Shown here: positions 34,374 through 43,157 of the stretch, in pieces
Position numbering within the stretch: position 1 is the stretch's first letter
Layout of the letters: each line of letters opens with the position of its first letter
From: Erwinia sp050410775
GTDB lineage: Bacteria; Pseudomonadota; Gammaproteobacteria; Enterobacterales; Enterobacteriaceae
DNA length: 64,000 nt
Reading direction: 5' to 3' (one strand)
NCBI RefSeq assembly: GCF_050410775.1
Contig: NZ_CP191229.1
Notes under the pieces: model-generated
What the model was told of the DNA's origin: nothing
The model's database searches: none
The model's input: the letters and a program-made list of their open reading frames with translations, nothing else
Position numbers and translations under genes: made by a program

Positions 34374-34673
34374 ACGTCTTACGCCATTGCTGCGTGTATG
34401 GGCTATCCGGCAAAATTCCTTATTTACGCTATTTTCTTGTTTCACAAGGTTTGAACCAGGAAAACGATAACATTATTCCATCGCTAACCTTGTGATAGCA
34501 AGGTGACTTTTCCCACGTTGCGATGTTTATTCCAGCTTTTAGGAAGAATTGCATATCATCAATGCAAATTGCCTAAAAACTGGCCGCAAAAGCGCCGTGG
34601 AAAAGGCTTACAGACAGTTAAGCACAGAAAAAGAGGTGGCGCTATCCTCACGCCCTATTTAGAATCGCGAACC
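34374..34673. other. Divergent rne/rluC promoter region
   Basis: About 300 bases between the rne leader and the rluC start, AT-rich around 34420-34500. It should contain the divergent rne and rluC promoters. No exact promoter was assigned; several plausible -10 hexamers are present. An in-frame ATG at 34503 upstream of rluC is not used. Confidence 0.5.
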
Positions 34674-35636
34674 ATGAAAACCAATACTCCAGCAGTAAAG
34701 ATTGTGACGATTTCTGCCGATGAGGCAGGACAACGCATCGATAACTTTTTACGCACGCAGCTTAAAGGCGTGCCGAAAAGCATGATTTATCGCATTTTGC
34801 GTAAGGGCGAAGTGCGCGTGAATAAAGGCCGCATCAAACCGGAATATAAGCTTGTCGCCGGGGATGAAGTACGAATTCCACCCGTTCGTGTGGCTGAACG
34901 CGACGAGGTTGCTGTTTCCCCTAAACTGGACAAGGTTGCCGCGCTCTCAAAGGCGATTCTGTTTGAGGATGACTATATCCTAGTGATGAATAAGCCTTCC
35001 GGAACGGCCGTACATGGCGGGAGCGGACTTAGCTTTGGCGTGATTGAAGGATTACGTGCGCTGCGTCCGGAAGCCCGCTTCCTGGAGCTGGTGCACCGTC
35101 TGGATCGCGATACCTCAGGCATTTTGCTGGTCGCTAAAAAACGGTCTGCGCTGCGGTCGCTGCATGAGCAGCTGCGCGAAAAAGGGATGCAAAAGGATTA
35201 CCTTGCGCTGGTGCGCGGTACCTGGCCTGCCCATATAAAGGCCGTACAGGCACCCTTGTTGAAAAACATTCTGCAAAGCGGGGAGCGTATCGTGCGCGTC
35301 AATAGTGAAGGGAAGCCTTCCGAAACGCGCTTTAAAATTGAAGAGCGTTACGCCAATGCAACGCTGGTGAAAGCCAGCCCGATCACGGGCCGCACCCATC
35401 AGATACGTGTGCATACGCTGCACGCTGGACATCCTATTGCCTTTGACGATCGCTATGGCGAAAGGGATTTTGACGCTCAGCTGGCAGGAACCGGGCTGAA
35501 AAGGCTGTTTCTGCATGCGGCTGCGCTCAGGTTTACCCATCCCAACACCGGCGAGGTGATGCGCGTAGAAGCGCCACTTGATGCAGAGCTGAAGCACTGT
35601 CTTGAAGTGTTGCGTAAAAACTCTCCGGCTAAGTGA
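34674..35636 (+). CDS. rluC: 23S rRNA pseudouridine synthase RluC
   Basis: RluC makes pseudouridines 955, 2504 and 2580 in 23S rRNA. The 320-residue protein has an N-terminal S4 RNA-binding domain (QRIDNFLRTQLKGVPKSMIY) and the RluA-type catalytic domain, with the aspartate in VHRLDRDTSGILLVAKK and the later GRTHQIRVHTLHAGHPI. The start at 34674 is chosen over the ATG at 34503 because E. coli RluC begins MKTxTPxVKI at the same point. It is divergent from rne, as in E. coli. Confidence 0.96.
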   Translation: MKTNTPAVKIVTISADEAGQRIDNFLRTQLKGVPKSMIYRILRKGEVRVNKGRIKPEYKLVAGDEVRIPPVRVAERDEVAVSPKLDKVAALSKAILFEDDYILVMNKPSGTAVHGGSGLSFGVIEGLRALRPEARFLELVHRLDRDTSGILLVAKKRSALRSLHEQLREKGMQKDYLALVRGTWPAHIKAVQAPLLKNILQSGERIVRVNSEGKPSETRFKIEERYANATLVKASPITGRTHQIRVHTLHAGHPIAFDDRYGERDFDAQLAGTGLKRLFLHAAALRFTHPNTGEVMRVEAPLDAELKHCLEVLRKNSPAK

Positions 35637-35990
35637 GGCCCGGAGCCGTGCCCGTTACGTTTGTTATGCGGACAGAACAAAACGGAGCACGGCAACCGGC
35701 CTCAGTAAGGTGCATCTCCGCAGGAACGCCGTTAAGCCGTCCATAATGGCCTGGTCGCGCCGTCCCTGGCGAAACTGCACCTTACCGCCGCCCGCAGTTC
35801 AGAGCGTAACGGTGTGAGGAGATAACGGCCTGCTTTCCAAATCACGCTCAGTAAGTGTGGGCCACACTCAGCAGCCACTTCTTTTCACAAACACCTCATT
35901 ATTACTGACCGGATGCCTCTTACGATTTCTGGAAGTTTCAGCGACTCACCACAGGGTACTTCTTTCGCTGGCCTGGCGGCCTGGAGCGAC
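35637..35990. other. Intergenic region between convergent rluC and yceF
   Basis: In these 354 bases I see no gene, strong terminator with a T run, or known RNA. Short open frames exist but none has a credible ribosome-binding site and recognisable product. Confidence 0.5.
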
Positions 35991-36578
35991 TTAACTTCCC
36001 CCCAGCGGATCCATGCCCGCTGCACGCAGCATCTCACAGAGCGCGATCAGCGGCAGCCCGACCAGCGTGTTTGGGTCGCGACCTGAGAAGCGCTCAAACA
36101 GCGTGATGCCTAATCCTTCGCTTTTGAAACTGCCCGCGCAGTTGAGCGGCTGCTCCTTACGGATATAGTGAGTAATCTCTTCTTCGCTGAGCGAACGAAA
36201 ATTAACGCTGAATGGTTCGCAAAGGCAGTTCAGCTGCTGTGTACGGCTGTTACAGAGCGCCAGGCCGGTATAGAAGGTCACCTTCTGACCGCTGGCCAGC
36301 CTGAGCTGTGCGCGGGCATTCTCTTCCGTATGCGGCTTACCGGTAATTGCGCCGCCCATTACGCAGACCTGATCGGACCCTATAATAAGGTGGTCGGGAT
36401 AACGGGCAGCCAGCGCCCTGGCCTTGGCGGCAGCGAGCCGCATTACCAGTTCCGTGGCGGTTTCGTTATCAAACGGCGTTTCGTCAACCTCCGGCGCGGC
36501 AGTGATAAAAGGGAGGCCCAGCTTTTCCAGCAGCGCTTTGCGAAAGGGTGAAGTTGAAGCTAAAACAAGTCGGGTCAT
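35991..36578 (-). CDS. yceF: 7-methyl-GTP pyrophosphatase YceF (Maf family)
   Basis: YceF belongs to the Maf/HAM1-like nucleoside triphosphate pyrophosphatases and prefers 7-methyl-GTP, acting as a house-cleaning enzyme. The 195 residues show the Maf signature LVLASTSPFRKALLEKLGLP, AAPEVDETP, IIGSDQVC with the catalytic Asp, and SFKSEGLGITLFERFSGRDP. The start at 36578 (MTRLVLAS) is selected over 36617 because it matches the family start; GGAAAA lies just upstream. It is divergent from yceD. Confidence 0.94.
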   Translation of the reverse strand: MTRLVLASTSPFRKALLEKLGLPFITAAPEVDETPFDNETATELVMRLAAAKARALAARYPDHLIIGSDQVCVMGGAITGKPHTEENARAQLRLASGQKVTFYTGLALCNSRTQQLNCLCEPFSVNFRSLSEEEITHYIRKEQPLNCAGSFKSEGLGITLFERFSGRDPNTLVGLPLIALCEMLRAAGMDPLGGS

Positions 36579-36682
36579 ATTTTTTTCCAGAATAGATAGC
36601 GAATTCGTCCGCCGCATTTTAAACTATGCGCCGCAATGGATGCGTATTATGGGGGAAAGGTGCGTTTAGACGGCCTTTTTCT

Positions 36683-36711
36683 TTGACTCTATCTCGTTAC
36701 AAAGTTAATAT
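36683..36711 (+). promoter_or_regulatory. Sigma-70-like promoter directly before yceD
   Basis: TTGACT (36683-36688), a 17-base spacer and TAATAT (36706-36711) form a near-consensus promoter. The expected start point falls only about three bases before the yceD ATG at 36721. Confidence 0.75.
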
Positions 36712-36720
36712 GCGCGCCCT

Positions 36721-37242
36721 ATGCAAAAGGTAAAATTACCCCTGACTCTCGATCCGGTCCGTACCGCTCAAAAACGTCTTGATTATCAGGGCGTTTACAC
36801 CCCTGAACAGGTGGAGCGGATTGCCGAATCGGTAGTGAGCGTGGACAGTGATGTTGAATGTACGATGTCGTTTGCAATAGACAACCAGCGTTTAGCCGTA
36901 CTTAAGGGTACTGCGGCGGTTTCCGTTACGCTATGTTGTCAACGCTGCGGCCAGTCTTTCCCGCATCAGGTCCACGTGACGTATTGTTTTAGCCCGGTCG
37001 TCACCGACGAGCAGGCTGAAGCACTACCGGAAGCGTACGAGCCGGTCGAGGTCAACGAGTTTGGCGAAATCGATCTGCTGGCGGTGGTTGAAGATGAAGT
37101 TATCCTCGCCCTGCCTGTCGTTCCGGTGCATGATTCTGAACACTGTGAAGTGTCCGAGGCGGACATGGTCTTTGGCAAATTGCCTCCAGAGGCGGAAAAA
37201 CCAAACCCATTTGCCGTATTAGCCAGTTTAAAGCGTAAGTAA
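36721..37242 (+). CDS. yceD: DUF177 family protein YceD (23S rRNA accumulation protein)
   Basis: YceD is a 173-residue protein found next to rpmF in most bacteria and linked to 23S rRNA accumulation; mechanism unknown. The product starts MQKVKLPLTLDPVRTAQKRL and has the pair of cysteine motifs CCQRCGQSF and EHCEVSEADMVFG, typical of DUF177. No Shine-Dalgarno sequence is present: the nine bases before the ATG are GCGCGCCCT and the -10 hexamer lies just before them, so the main transcript may be nearly leaderless. rpmF begins 14 bases after the stop. Confidence 0.94.
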   Translation: MQKVKLPLTLDPVRTAQKRLDYQGVYTPEQVERIAESVVSVDSDVECTMSFAIDNQRLAVLKGTAAVSVTLCCQRCGQSFPHQVHVTYCFSPVVTDEQAEALPEAYEPVEVNEFGEIDLLAVVEDEVILALPVVPVHDSEHCEVSEADMVFGKLPPEAEKPNPFAVLASLKRK

Positions 37243-37256
37243 TAGGAGTAAGGTCC

Positions 37257-37427
37257 ATGGCCGTACAACAGAATAAACCAACCCGTTCCAAGCGTGGCAT
37301 GCGTCGTTCGCACGATGCTCTGACCACTACCACTCTTTCCGTAGATAAAGTTTCTGGCGAAACGCATCTGCGTCACCACATCACTGCGGATGGTTACTAC
37401 CGCGGTCGCAAGGTCATCGCTAAGTAA
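37257..37427 (+). CDS. rpmF: 50S ribosomal protein L32
   Basis: Large-subunit protein bL32. The 56-residue product starts MAVQQNKPTRSKRGMRRSHD and ends HITADGYYRGRKVIAK, almost identical to E. coli, but it is one residue shorter owing to a change in the ALTTTTLSVDK stretch. AGGAGTAAGGT precedes the ATG. It is cotranscribed with yceD and plsX, which couples ribosome and lipid synthesis genes in one unit. Confidence 0.98.
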   Translation: MAVQQNKPTRSKRGMRRSHDALTTTTLSVDKVSGETHLRHHITADGYYRGRKVIAK

Positions 37428-37453
37428 TTCTTGCGGAACAGCGCGGCGATACT

Positions 37454-38488
37454 TTGACACGTGTGACCCTGGCAATAGACGCCATGGGCGGGGACTTCGG
37501 TCCCTGCGTGACAGTGCCTGCGGCAATGCAGGCACTGGCCTCGTATCCGCATCTGCATATCCTTCTGGTCGGCGATCCCGACATCATCATGTCATTCTTC
37601 GCAAAAGCTGATTCAGCGACTTTGGCACGTCTGGACGTTATTCCTGCCGAGTCGGTTATTGCGAGTGATGCCGTACCTTCACAGGCGATCCGCCACAGCC
37701 GCGGATCCTCCATGCGCGTGGCGCTGGAACTGGTGAAAGCGGGCAGGGCGCAGGCCTGTATCAGCGCCGGCAATACCGGTGCGCTGATGGGGCTTGCTAA
37801 ATTGCTGCTCAAGCCGCTTGAAGGCATTGAGCGTCCGGCGCTGATGACGGTGCTGCCCAATCAGCAGGCGGGCAAAACGGTGTTGATGGATCTGGGCGCC
37901 AACGTGGATTCCGACAGCACTATGCTGGTTCAGTTCGCCTTAATGGGCGCCGTTATGGCAGAGGAAATCCTGGCTGTCGCTTCGCCGCGCGTGGCGCTGT
38001 TGAATATCGGCCAGGAAGAGACCAAGGGGCTTGCCAGCATCCGGGAAGCCGCAGGAATTCTGCGCCAGACGCCGGAAATTAACTATATTGGATATCTCGA
38101 AGGCAACGATCTTCTTACCGGGAAAACGGATGTGCTGGTCTGCGACGGATTTGTGGGCAATGTGACGTTAAAAACCCTGGAGGGTGTGGTAAGAATGTTT
38201 CTTTCGCTGTTGACATCACAGAGCGAAGGTAAGAAAAGAGCGTGGTGGATGCCGCTGGTAGCGCGTTTTGTTAAAAAACGCCTCAGTAAGCGCTTCGGCC
38301 ATCTTAATCCCGACCAGTATAATGGTGCCTGTCTGTTAGGATTACGCAGCACGGTGATTAAAAGTCACGGTGCCGCCAATCAGCGCGCATTTGCAGCGGC
38401 AATTGAACAGGCAGAGCAGGCGGTGCGACGGCAGATTCCCGAGCGAATTGCCGCGCGTCTTCAGGCTGTATTACCTAAGAGTGACTGA
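37454..38488 (+). CDS. plsX: Phosphate acyltransferase PlsX
   Basis: PlsX converts acyl-ACP to acyl-phosphate for phospholipid synthesis. The 344-residue product has LAIDAMGGDFGP, the SAGNTGALMGLAKLLLKPL block and VCDGFVGNVTLKTLEGV. The start is TTG at 37454; the following TRVTLAIDAMGGD fits the family start. The C-terminal region after IKSHGAANQRAFAAAIEQA is short compared with E. coli, ending RLQAVLPKSD. fabH begins five bases after the stop. Confidence 0.95.
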   Translation: MTRVTLAIDAMGGDFGPCVTVPAAMQALASYPHLHILLVGDPDIIMSFFAKADSATLARLDVIPAESVIASDAVPSQAIRHSRGSSMRVALELVKAGRAQACISAGNTGALMGLAKLLLKPLEGIERPALMTVLPNQQAGKTVLMDLGANVDSDSTMLVQFALMGAVMAEEILAVASPRVALLNIGQEETKGLASIREAAGILRQTPEINYIGYLEGNDLLTGKTDVLVCDGFVGNVTLKTLEGVVRMFLSLLTSQSEGKKRAWWMPLVARFVKKRLSKRFGHLNPDQYNGACLLGLRSTVIKSHGAANQRAFAAAIEQAEQAVRRQIPERIAARLQAVLPKSD

Positions 38489-38493
38489 CGTAC

Positions 38494-39447
38494 ATGTATA
38501 CGAAAATTATCGGTACGGGCAGCTATTTGCCCGAACAGGTGCGGACTAACGCCGATCTGGAAAAAATGGTGGATACGTCGGACGAGTGGATTGTCACCCG
38601 AACCGGTATTCGTGAGCGTCGTATTGCCGGGCCGGATGAGACCGTGGCCACGATGGGCTTTCAGGCTGCGCAACGCGCGCTGGAAATGGCCGGCATCGAC
38701 AAGGACGACATCGGGCTGATTATCGTGGCGACCACCTCATCAAGCCATGCTTTCCCCAGTTCAGCCTGTATGATCCAGCAGATGCTGGGCATTAATGACT
38801 CCGCATCTTTTGACCTCGCGGCCGCCTGTGCCGGCTTTACTTATGCCCTCAGCGTCGCCGATCAGTACATCAAAAACGGCGTGGTAAAAAACGCGCTGGT
38901 GATTGGTGCTGACGTGCTGGCGCGCGCGCTCGATCCTGCAGATCGCGGTACGATCATTCTGTTTGGCGACGGCGCTGGCGCTGCGGTACTGGGTGCCAGT
39001 GAAGAGCAGGGCATTATTTCCACCCATCTTCACGCGGATGGCCGCTATGGTCAGCTGCTCAGTCTTTCTTATCAGGATCGCGCACGCCAGGATCAGCCGT
39101 CATATCTTACTATGGCAGGCAACGAAGTCTTTAAAGTGGCGGTCACCGAGCTGGCGCACATCGTTGACGAAACGCTGAAAGCGAACAACCTTGAGCGTGA
39201 GGCTATCGACTGGCTGGTGCCGCACCAGGCTAACCTGCGCATCATCAGCGCAACCGCCCGTAAGCTGGGTATGGGCATGGATAAAGTGGTGGTGACGCTT
39301 GACCGTCATGGCAATACCTCTGCCGCTTCCGTTCCTGCCGCGCTGGATGAAGCCGTGCGCGATGGCCGTATCCAGCCGGGCCAGCTGGTATTGCTGGAAG
39401 CCTTCGGGGGCGGTTTCACCTGGGGCTCGGCGCTGGTTCGTTTTTGA
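38494..39447 (+). CDS. fabH: Beta-ketoacyl-ACP synthase III (FabH)
   Basis: FabH condenses acetyl-CoA with malonyl-ACP to start fatty-acid synthesis. The 317 residues carry the catalytic triad at E. coli positions: C112 (AAACAGF), H244 (VPHQAN) and N274 (HGNTSAAS). The GGGFTWGSAL motif is near the end. It is the second enzyme gene of the plsX-fabHDG run, with fabD 16 bases downstream. Confidence 0.97.
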   Translation: MYTKIIGTGSYLPEQVRTNADLEKMVDTSDEWIVTRTGIRERRIAGPDETVATMGFQAAQRALEMAGIDKDDIGLIIVATTSSSHAFPSSACMIQQMLGINDSASFDLAAACAGFTYALSVADQYIKNGVVKNALVIGADVLARALDPADRGTIILFGDGAGAAVLGASEEQGIISTHLHADGRYGQLLSLSYQDRARQDQPSYLTMAGNEVFKVAVTELAHIVDETLKANNLEREAIDWLVPHQANLRIISATARKLGMGMDKVVVTLDRHGNTSAASVPAALDEAVRDGRIQPGQLVLLEAFGGGFTWGSALVRF

Positions 39448-39463
39448 TTAAAAGGACATCACA

Positions 39464-40387
39464 ATGACGCAATTTGCAATGGTTTTTCCGGGTCAGGGAT
39501 CGCAGACGGTGGGCATGCTGGCAGAGCTGGCGGCTGAAAATCCGACAATTGAAGAGACGTTTCGTGAGGCTTCCGATGCGCTGGGCTACGATCTCTGGGC
39601 GCTGGTTCAGAACGGCCCTGCGGAAGAACTGAACAAAACCTGGCAAACTCAGCCCGCGCTGCTGGCCGCCTCTGTTGCTATTTTCCGCGTTTGGCAGGAA
39701 AAAGGCGGTTCAGCGCCCGCAATGCTGGCGGGACACAGCCTTGGCGAGTATAGTGCGCTGGTTTGTGCCGGCGTACTCGGCTTTGCGGATGCTATCCGGC
39801 TCGTGGAGCTGCGCGGCAAGCTGATGCAGGAAGCGGTACCGGAAGGTACAGGCGCCATGCAGGCCATCATCGGTCTGGATGATGCAGCTATCGCAAAAGC
39901 CTGTGAAGAATCCGCTCAGGGTCAGGTTGTGTCACCGGTGAACTACAATTCTCCGGGACAGGTAGTTATCGCCGGCAATAAAGAAGCGGTTGAGCGTGCA
40001 GGCGCGGCTTGTAAAGCAGCCGGTGCCAAGCGTGCCCTGCCTTTGCCGGTCAGCGTGCCTTCCCACTGTGCGTTAATGAAACCGGCGGCGGATAAACTGG
40101 CTGCTGCGCTGGAAGCACTGACCTTTAACGCTCCGGCTTTCCCGGTAGTCAACAATGTTGATGTCCGGTGTGAAAACTCGCCGGAAGCAATCCGCAGTGC
40201 GCTGGTTCGCCAGCTCTACAATCCGGTTCGCTGGACAGGCTGCGTTGAATACATGGCGGCGCAGGGGGTGACCTCGCTGCTGGAGATAGGGCCAGGCAAA
40301 GTGCTTACCGGCCTGACCAAACGAATTGTTGATACCCTGACGGCAGCGCCGGTAAACGATCCGGCCAGCCTGTCGGCGGCGCTTTAA
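39464..40387 (+). CDS. fabD: Malonyl-CoA:ACP transacylase (FabD)
   Basis: FabD loads malonyl groups from CoA onto ACP. The 307-residue product has the oxyanion region VFPGQGSQTVGM, the nucleophile S92 in GHSLGEYSAL and H201 in SVPSHCALM, all at the E. coli positions. The gene is preceded by AAAAGGA and followed by fabG after 19 bases. Confidence 0.97.
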   Translation: MTQFAMVFPGQGSQTVGMLAELAAENPTIEETFREASDALGYDLWALVQNGPAEELNKTWQTQPALLAASVAIFRVWQEKGGSAPAMLAGHSLGEYSALVCAGVLGFADAIRLVELRGKLMQEAVPEGTGAMQAIIGLDDAAIAKACEESAQGQVVSPVNYNSPGQVVIAGNKEAVERAGAACKAAGAKRALPLPVSVPSHCALMKPAADKLAAALEALTFNAPAFPVVNNVDVRCENSPEAIRSALVRQLYNPVRWTGCVEYMAAQGVTSLLEIGPGKVLTGLTKRIVDTLTAAPVNDPASLSAAL

Positions 40388-40406
40388 CAGTCAGACGAGG
40401 ATAAAG

Positions 40407-41141
40407 ATGAGCTTCGAAGGAAAAATCGCGCTGGTTACCGGTGCAAGTCGCGGCATTGGCCGCGCTATCGCGGAAACGCTGGTTGCACGTGGTGCTAAAG
40501 TTATCGGTACGGCGACCAGCCAGAGCGGTGCGGAAGCCATAAGCACCTGGCTTGGTGACAACGGCAAAGGCATGCAGCTGAACGTGACCGACAGCGCTTC
40601 CATCGAGAGCGTGCTGGAAAATATTCGCGCTGAGTTTGGCGAAGTGGACATTTTAGTGAATAATGCTGGCATTACGCGTGATAATCTTCTGATGCGTATG
40701 AAGGAAGATGAGTGGCAGGAGATCCTGGACACCAATCTGACTGCCGTATTCCGCCTGTCAAAAGCGGTAATGCGCGCTATGATGAAGAAACGCGTAGGCC
40801 GAATTATTACCATCGGTTCCGTTGTTGGAACCATGGGTAATGCGGGCCAGGCAAACTACGCAGCAGCAAAAGCGGGTTTGATCGGCTTTAGCAAGTCACT
40901 GGCGCGTGAAATCGCGTCACGTGGTATTACCGTTAACGTCGTGGCTCCTGGTTTCATTGAAACCGACATGACGCGTGCGTTGAGTGAAGATCAGCGTGCG
41001 GGCATTCTGGCGGAAGTGCCAGCGGGTCGTCTTGGCGACGCGCAGGAAATCGCCAATGCCGTTGCATTTTTAGCCTCTGACGAGGCAGCCTACATCACTG
41101 GTGAGACGCTGCACGTCAACGGCGGGATGTATATGGTCTGA
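40407..41141 (+). CDS. fabG: 3-oxoacyl-ACP reductase (FabG)
   Basis: FabG is the NADPH-dependent first reductase of the elongation cycle. The 244 residues form a short-chain dehydrogenase with TGASRGIG for cofactor binding, NNAG, and the catalytic S138, Y151 and K155 (YAAAK). The terminal GETLHVNGGMYMV is typical of FabG. It is the same length as in E. coli. acpP follows after a 153-base leader. Confidence 0.97.
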   Translation: MSFEGKIALVTGASRGIGRAIAETLVARGAKVIGTATSQSGAEAISTWLGDNGKGMQLNVTDSASIESVLENIRAEFGEVDILVNNAGITRDNLLMRMKEDEWQEILDTNLTAVFRLSKAVMRAMMKKRVGRIITIGSVVGTMGNAGQANYAAAKAGLIGFSKSLAREIASRGITVNVVAPGFIETDMTRALSEDQRAGILAEVPAGRLGDAQEIANAVAFLASDEAAYITGETLHVNGGMYMV

Positions 41142-41294
41142 TAATCACGAAACTATTTGCGTTATTTGCGGTAATGCCCGCAAAATAGCGTAAAATCGTG
41201 GTTTGACCAGCCGGGATTTAGTTGCATCTTTTTCACCATTTTATACACTACGAAAACCATCGCGAAAGCGAGTTTTGATAGGAAATTTAATAGT

Positions 41295-41531
41295 ATGAGC
41301 ACTATCGAAGAACGCGTTAAGAAAATCATTGGCGAGCAGCTTGGCGTTAAGCAGGAAGAAGTTGTTAACACTGCCTCTTTTGTAGAAGATCTGGGCGCTG
41401 ATTCTCTTGATACCGTTGAGCTGGTAATGGCTCTGGAAGAAGAGTTTGATACCGAGATTCCGGACGAAGAAGCTGAGAAAATCACGACCGTTCAGGCTGC
41501 TATTGATTACATCAATGGTCACCAGGCTTAA
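41295..41531 (+). CDS. acpP: Acyl carrier protein
   Basis: ACP carries growing acyl chains on a phosphopantetheine arm. The 78 residues are very acidic, and the attachment serine is S37 in GADSLDT (S36 without Met). The sequence is essentially that of E. coli AcpP. The 153-base untranslated stretch in front is AT-rich and likely holds its own promoter. A terminator downstream limits read-through to fabF, fitting the high ACP expression known in enterics. Confidence 0.98.
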   Translation: MSTIEERVKKIIGEQLGVKQEEVVNTASFVEDLGADSLDTVELVMALEEEFDTEIPDEEAEKITTVQAAIDYINGHQA

Positions 41532-41543
41532 GTGAGCATCTCC

Positions 41544-41570
41544 AGGCGGTCATTCGACCGCCTGAGTTTT
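41544..41570 (+). terminator. Terminator after acpP
   Basis: AGGCGGTC (41544-41551) pairs with GACCGCCT across a 4-nt loop, followed by GAGTTTT. It probably gives partial termination before fabF. Confidence 0.8.
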
Positions 41571-41625
41571 ATCTGTACGTCCCACTCCACTATAGTGTCA
41601 TTTTTTCCCTCCCTGGAGGACGAAC

Positions 41626-42867
41626 GTGTCTAAGCGTCGTGTAGTTGTGACCGGTCTTGGCATGTTGTCTCCTGTCGGCAATACCGTAGAGTCTACCTGG
41701 AATGCTCTTGTTGCCGGTCAGAGTGGCATCAGCCCGATCGACTATTTTGATACTAGTGCCTACGCAACGCGTTTTGCTGGCTTAGTAAAGGACTTTAACT
41801 GTGAAGAGTTTATCTCGCGCAAAGATCAGCGCAAGATGGACGCCTTTATTCAATATGGAGTTGTCGCTGGCATTCAGGCCATGCAGGATTCCGGACTGGT
41901 CATTACCGAAGAAAACGCCGATCGTATCGGTGCGGCTATCGGTTCTGGCATCGGCGGACTGGGTCTGATTGAAGAAAACCACGCCTCGCTGGTCAACGGC
42001 GGACCGCGTAAAATAAGCCCTTTCTTCGTTCCTTCCACCATTGTTAACATGATAGCGGGCCACCTGACTATTATGTACGGCATGAAAGGACCGAGCATCG
42101 CCATCTCCACGGCCTGTACTACCGGTGTGCACAATATCGGTCAGGCAGCGCGGATCATTGCCTATAACGACGCTGACGTTATGCTGGCAGGCGGCGCGGA
42201 AAAGGGCAGTACGCCTCTGGGCATGGGCGGCTTTGGTGCTGCGCGCGCGCTTTCCACCCGCAACGACGATCCGCAGGCGGCAAGCCGGCCCTGGGATAAA
42301 GATCGCGACGGCTTCGTGCTGGGCGACGGCGCGGGGATCGTGATGCTGGAAGAGTACGAACACGCGAAAAAACGCGGCGCGAAAATTTATGCCGAGCTGG
42401 TAGGCTTTGGCATGAGCAGCGACGCGTACCATATGACCTCGCCACCGGAAAACGGTGCAGGCGCGGCGCTGGCGATGGCAAATGCGCTGAAAGATGCTCA
42501 GCTGTCGCCTGAACAGATTGGCTATATCAACGCGCATGGCACCTCCACGCCGGCGGGTGATAAAGCGGAAGCGCAGGCGGTGAAGTCGGTCTTCGGTGAG
42601 GCGGCCAACCGCGTGATGGTCAGCTCCACCAAGTCAATGACCGGCCACCTGCTGGGTGCCGCAGGCGCGGTAGAGTCGATTTACTCGATCCTTGCGCTGC
42701 GTGACCAGGTCATTCCCCCGACCATCAATTTGGATAACCCGGATGAGGGCTGCGATCTCGACTTTGTGCCGCATACCGCACGTCAGGTTAAGGGGCTGGA
42801 GTACGCCTTGTGTAACTCCTTTGGCTTCGGTGGAACCAACGGCTCGTTGATTTTCCGTAAAGTCTGA
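41626..42867 (+). CDS. fabF: Beta-ketoacyl-ACP synthase II (FabF)
   Basis: FabF elongates acyl-ACPs and, in E. coli, handles the temperature-sensitive step to cis-vaccenate. The 413-residue product has the nucleophile C164 in STACTTGVHN, the histidines in NAHGTSTPAGD and SMTGHLLGAAG, and GFGGTNGSLIF at the end. CCTGGAGGA precedes the start (GTG at 41626). A terminator follows, separating it from pabC. Confidence 0.97.
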   Translation: MSKRRVVVTGLGMLSPVGNTVESTWNALVAGQSGISPIDYFDTSAYATRFAGLVKDFNCEEFISRKDQRKMDAFIQYGVVAGIQAMQDSGLVITEENADRIGAAIGSGIGGLGLIEENHASLVNGGPRKISPFFVPSTIVNMIAGHLTIMYGMKGPSIAISTACTTGVHNIGQAARIIAYNDADVMLAGGAEKGSTPLGMGGFGAARALSTRNDDPQAASRPWDKDRDGFVLGDGAGIVMLEEYEHAKKRGAKIYAELVGFGMSSDAYHMTSPPENGAGAALAMANALKDAQLSPEQIGYINAHGTSTPAGDKAEAQAVKSVFGEAANRVMVSSTKSMTGHLLGAAGAVESIYSILALRDQVIPPTINLDNPDEGCDLDFVPHTARQVKGLEYALCNSFGFGGTNGSLIFRKV

Positions 42868-42885
42868 TCCCGATCTGAAATGCTG

Positions 42886-42912
42886 AAAAAGGCCCGCATC
42901 GCGGGCCTTTTT
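42886..42912 (+). terminator. Terminator after fabF
   Basis: AAAAA, a 7-bp GGCCCGC/GCGGGCC stem with 3-nt loop, then TTTTT: a symmetrical strong terminator, 23 bases beyond the fabF stop. Confidence 0.93.
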
Positions 42913-42960
42913 AATGTCCTTCCCCACACTTCTTACGCTTCTTCTATGCCAGTCAAATCG

Positions 42961-43157
42961 TAAAACAGGCCCCAGCGGGCGGCGATGCGCTTATGCCGGA
43001 CTCTCTTGACCATCTCCGGTCAAGGTGAGACGTAATGTGCTGCAGGAAACGAGGTAATCTCGCTGAGAGGATCAGCAGGGTTGCGGCTGGTATTCACCCC
43101 TGTACAATTCCCTCCAGACAGAGGAAGCCACTAAGCGAGGCGTATCCAGGGGATCTT
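42961..43157 (+). promoter_or_regulatory. Structured leader in front of pabC
   Basis: About 200 bases of non-coding sequence with several potential stems: CTTGACC (43005-43011) with GGTCAAG (43018-43024), and CCCCTG (43097-43102) with CAGGGG (43147-43152). The last stem would cover the pabC ribosome-binding site AGGGGA (43148-43153). The fold and any ligand are inferred; it matches no riboswitch class I know. Confidence 0.45.

Noticed and set aside
42961..43157. Cobalamin or tetrahydrofolate riboswitch before pabC
   Set aside because: A GCCACT stretch recalled the B12 element, but the required B12-box and the conserved cores of known folate riboswitches are missing; kept only as an unclassified structured leader.
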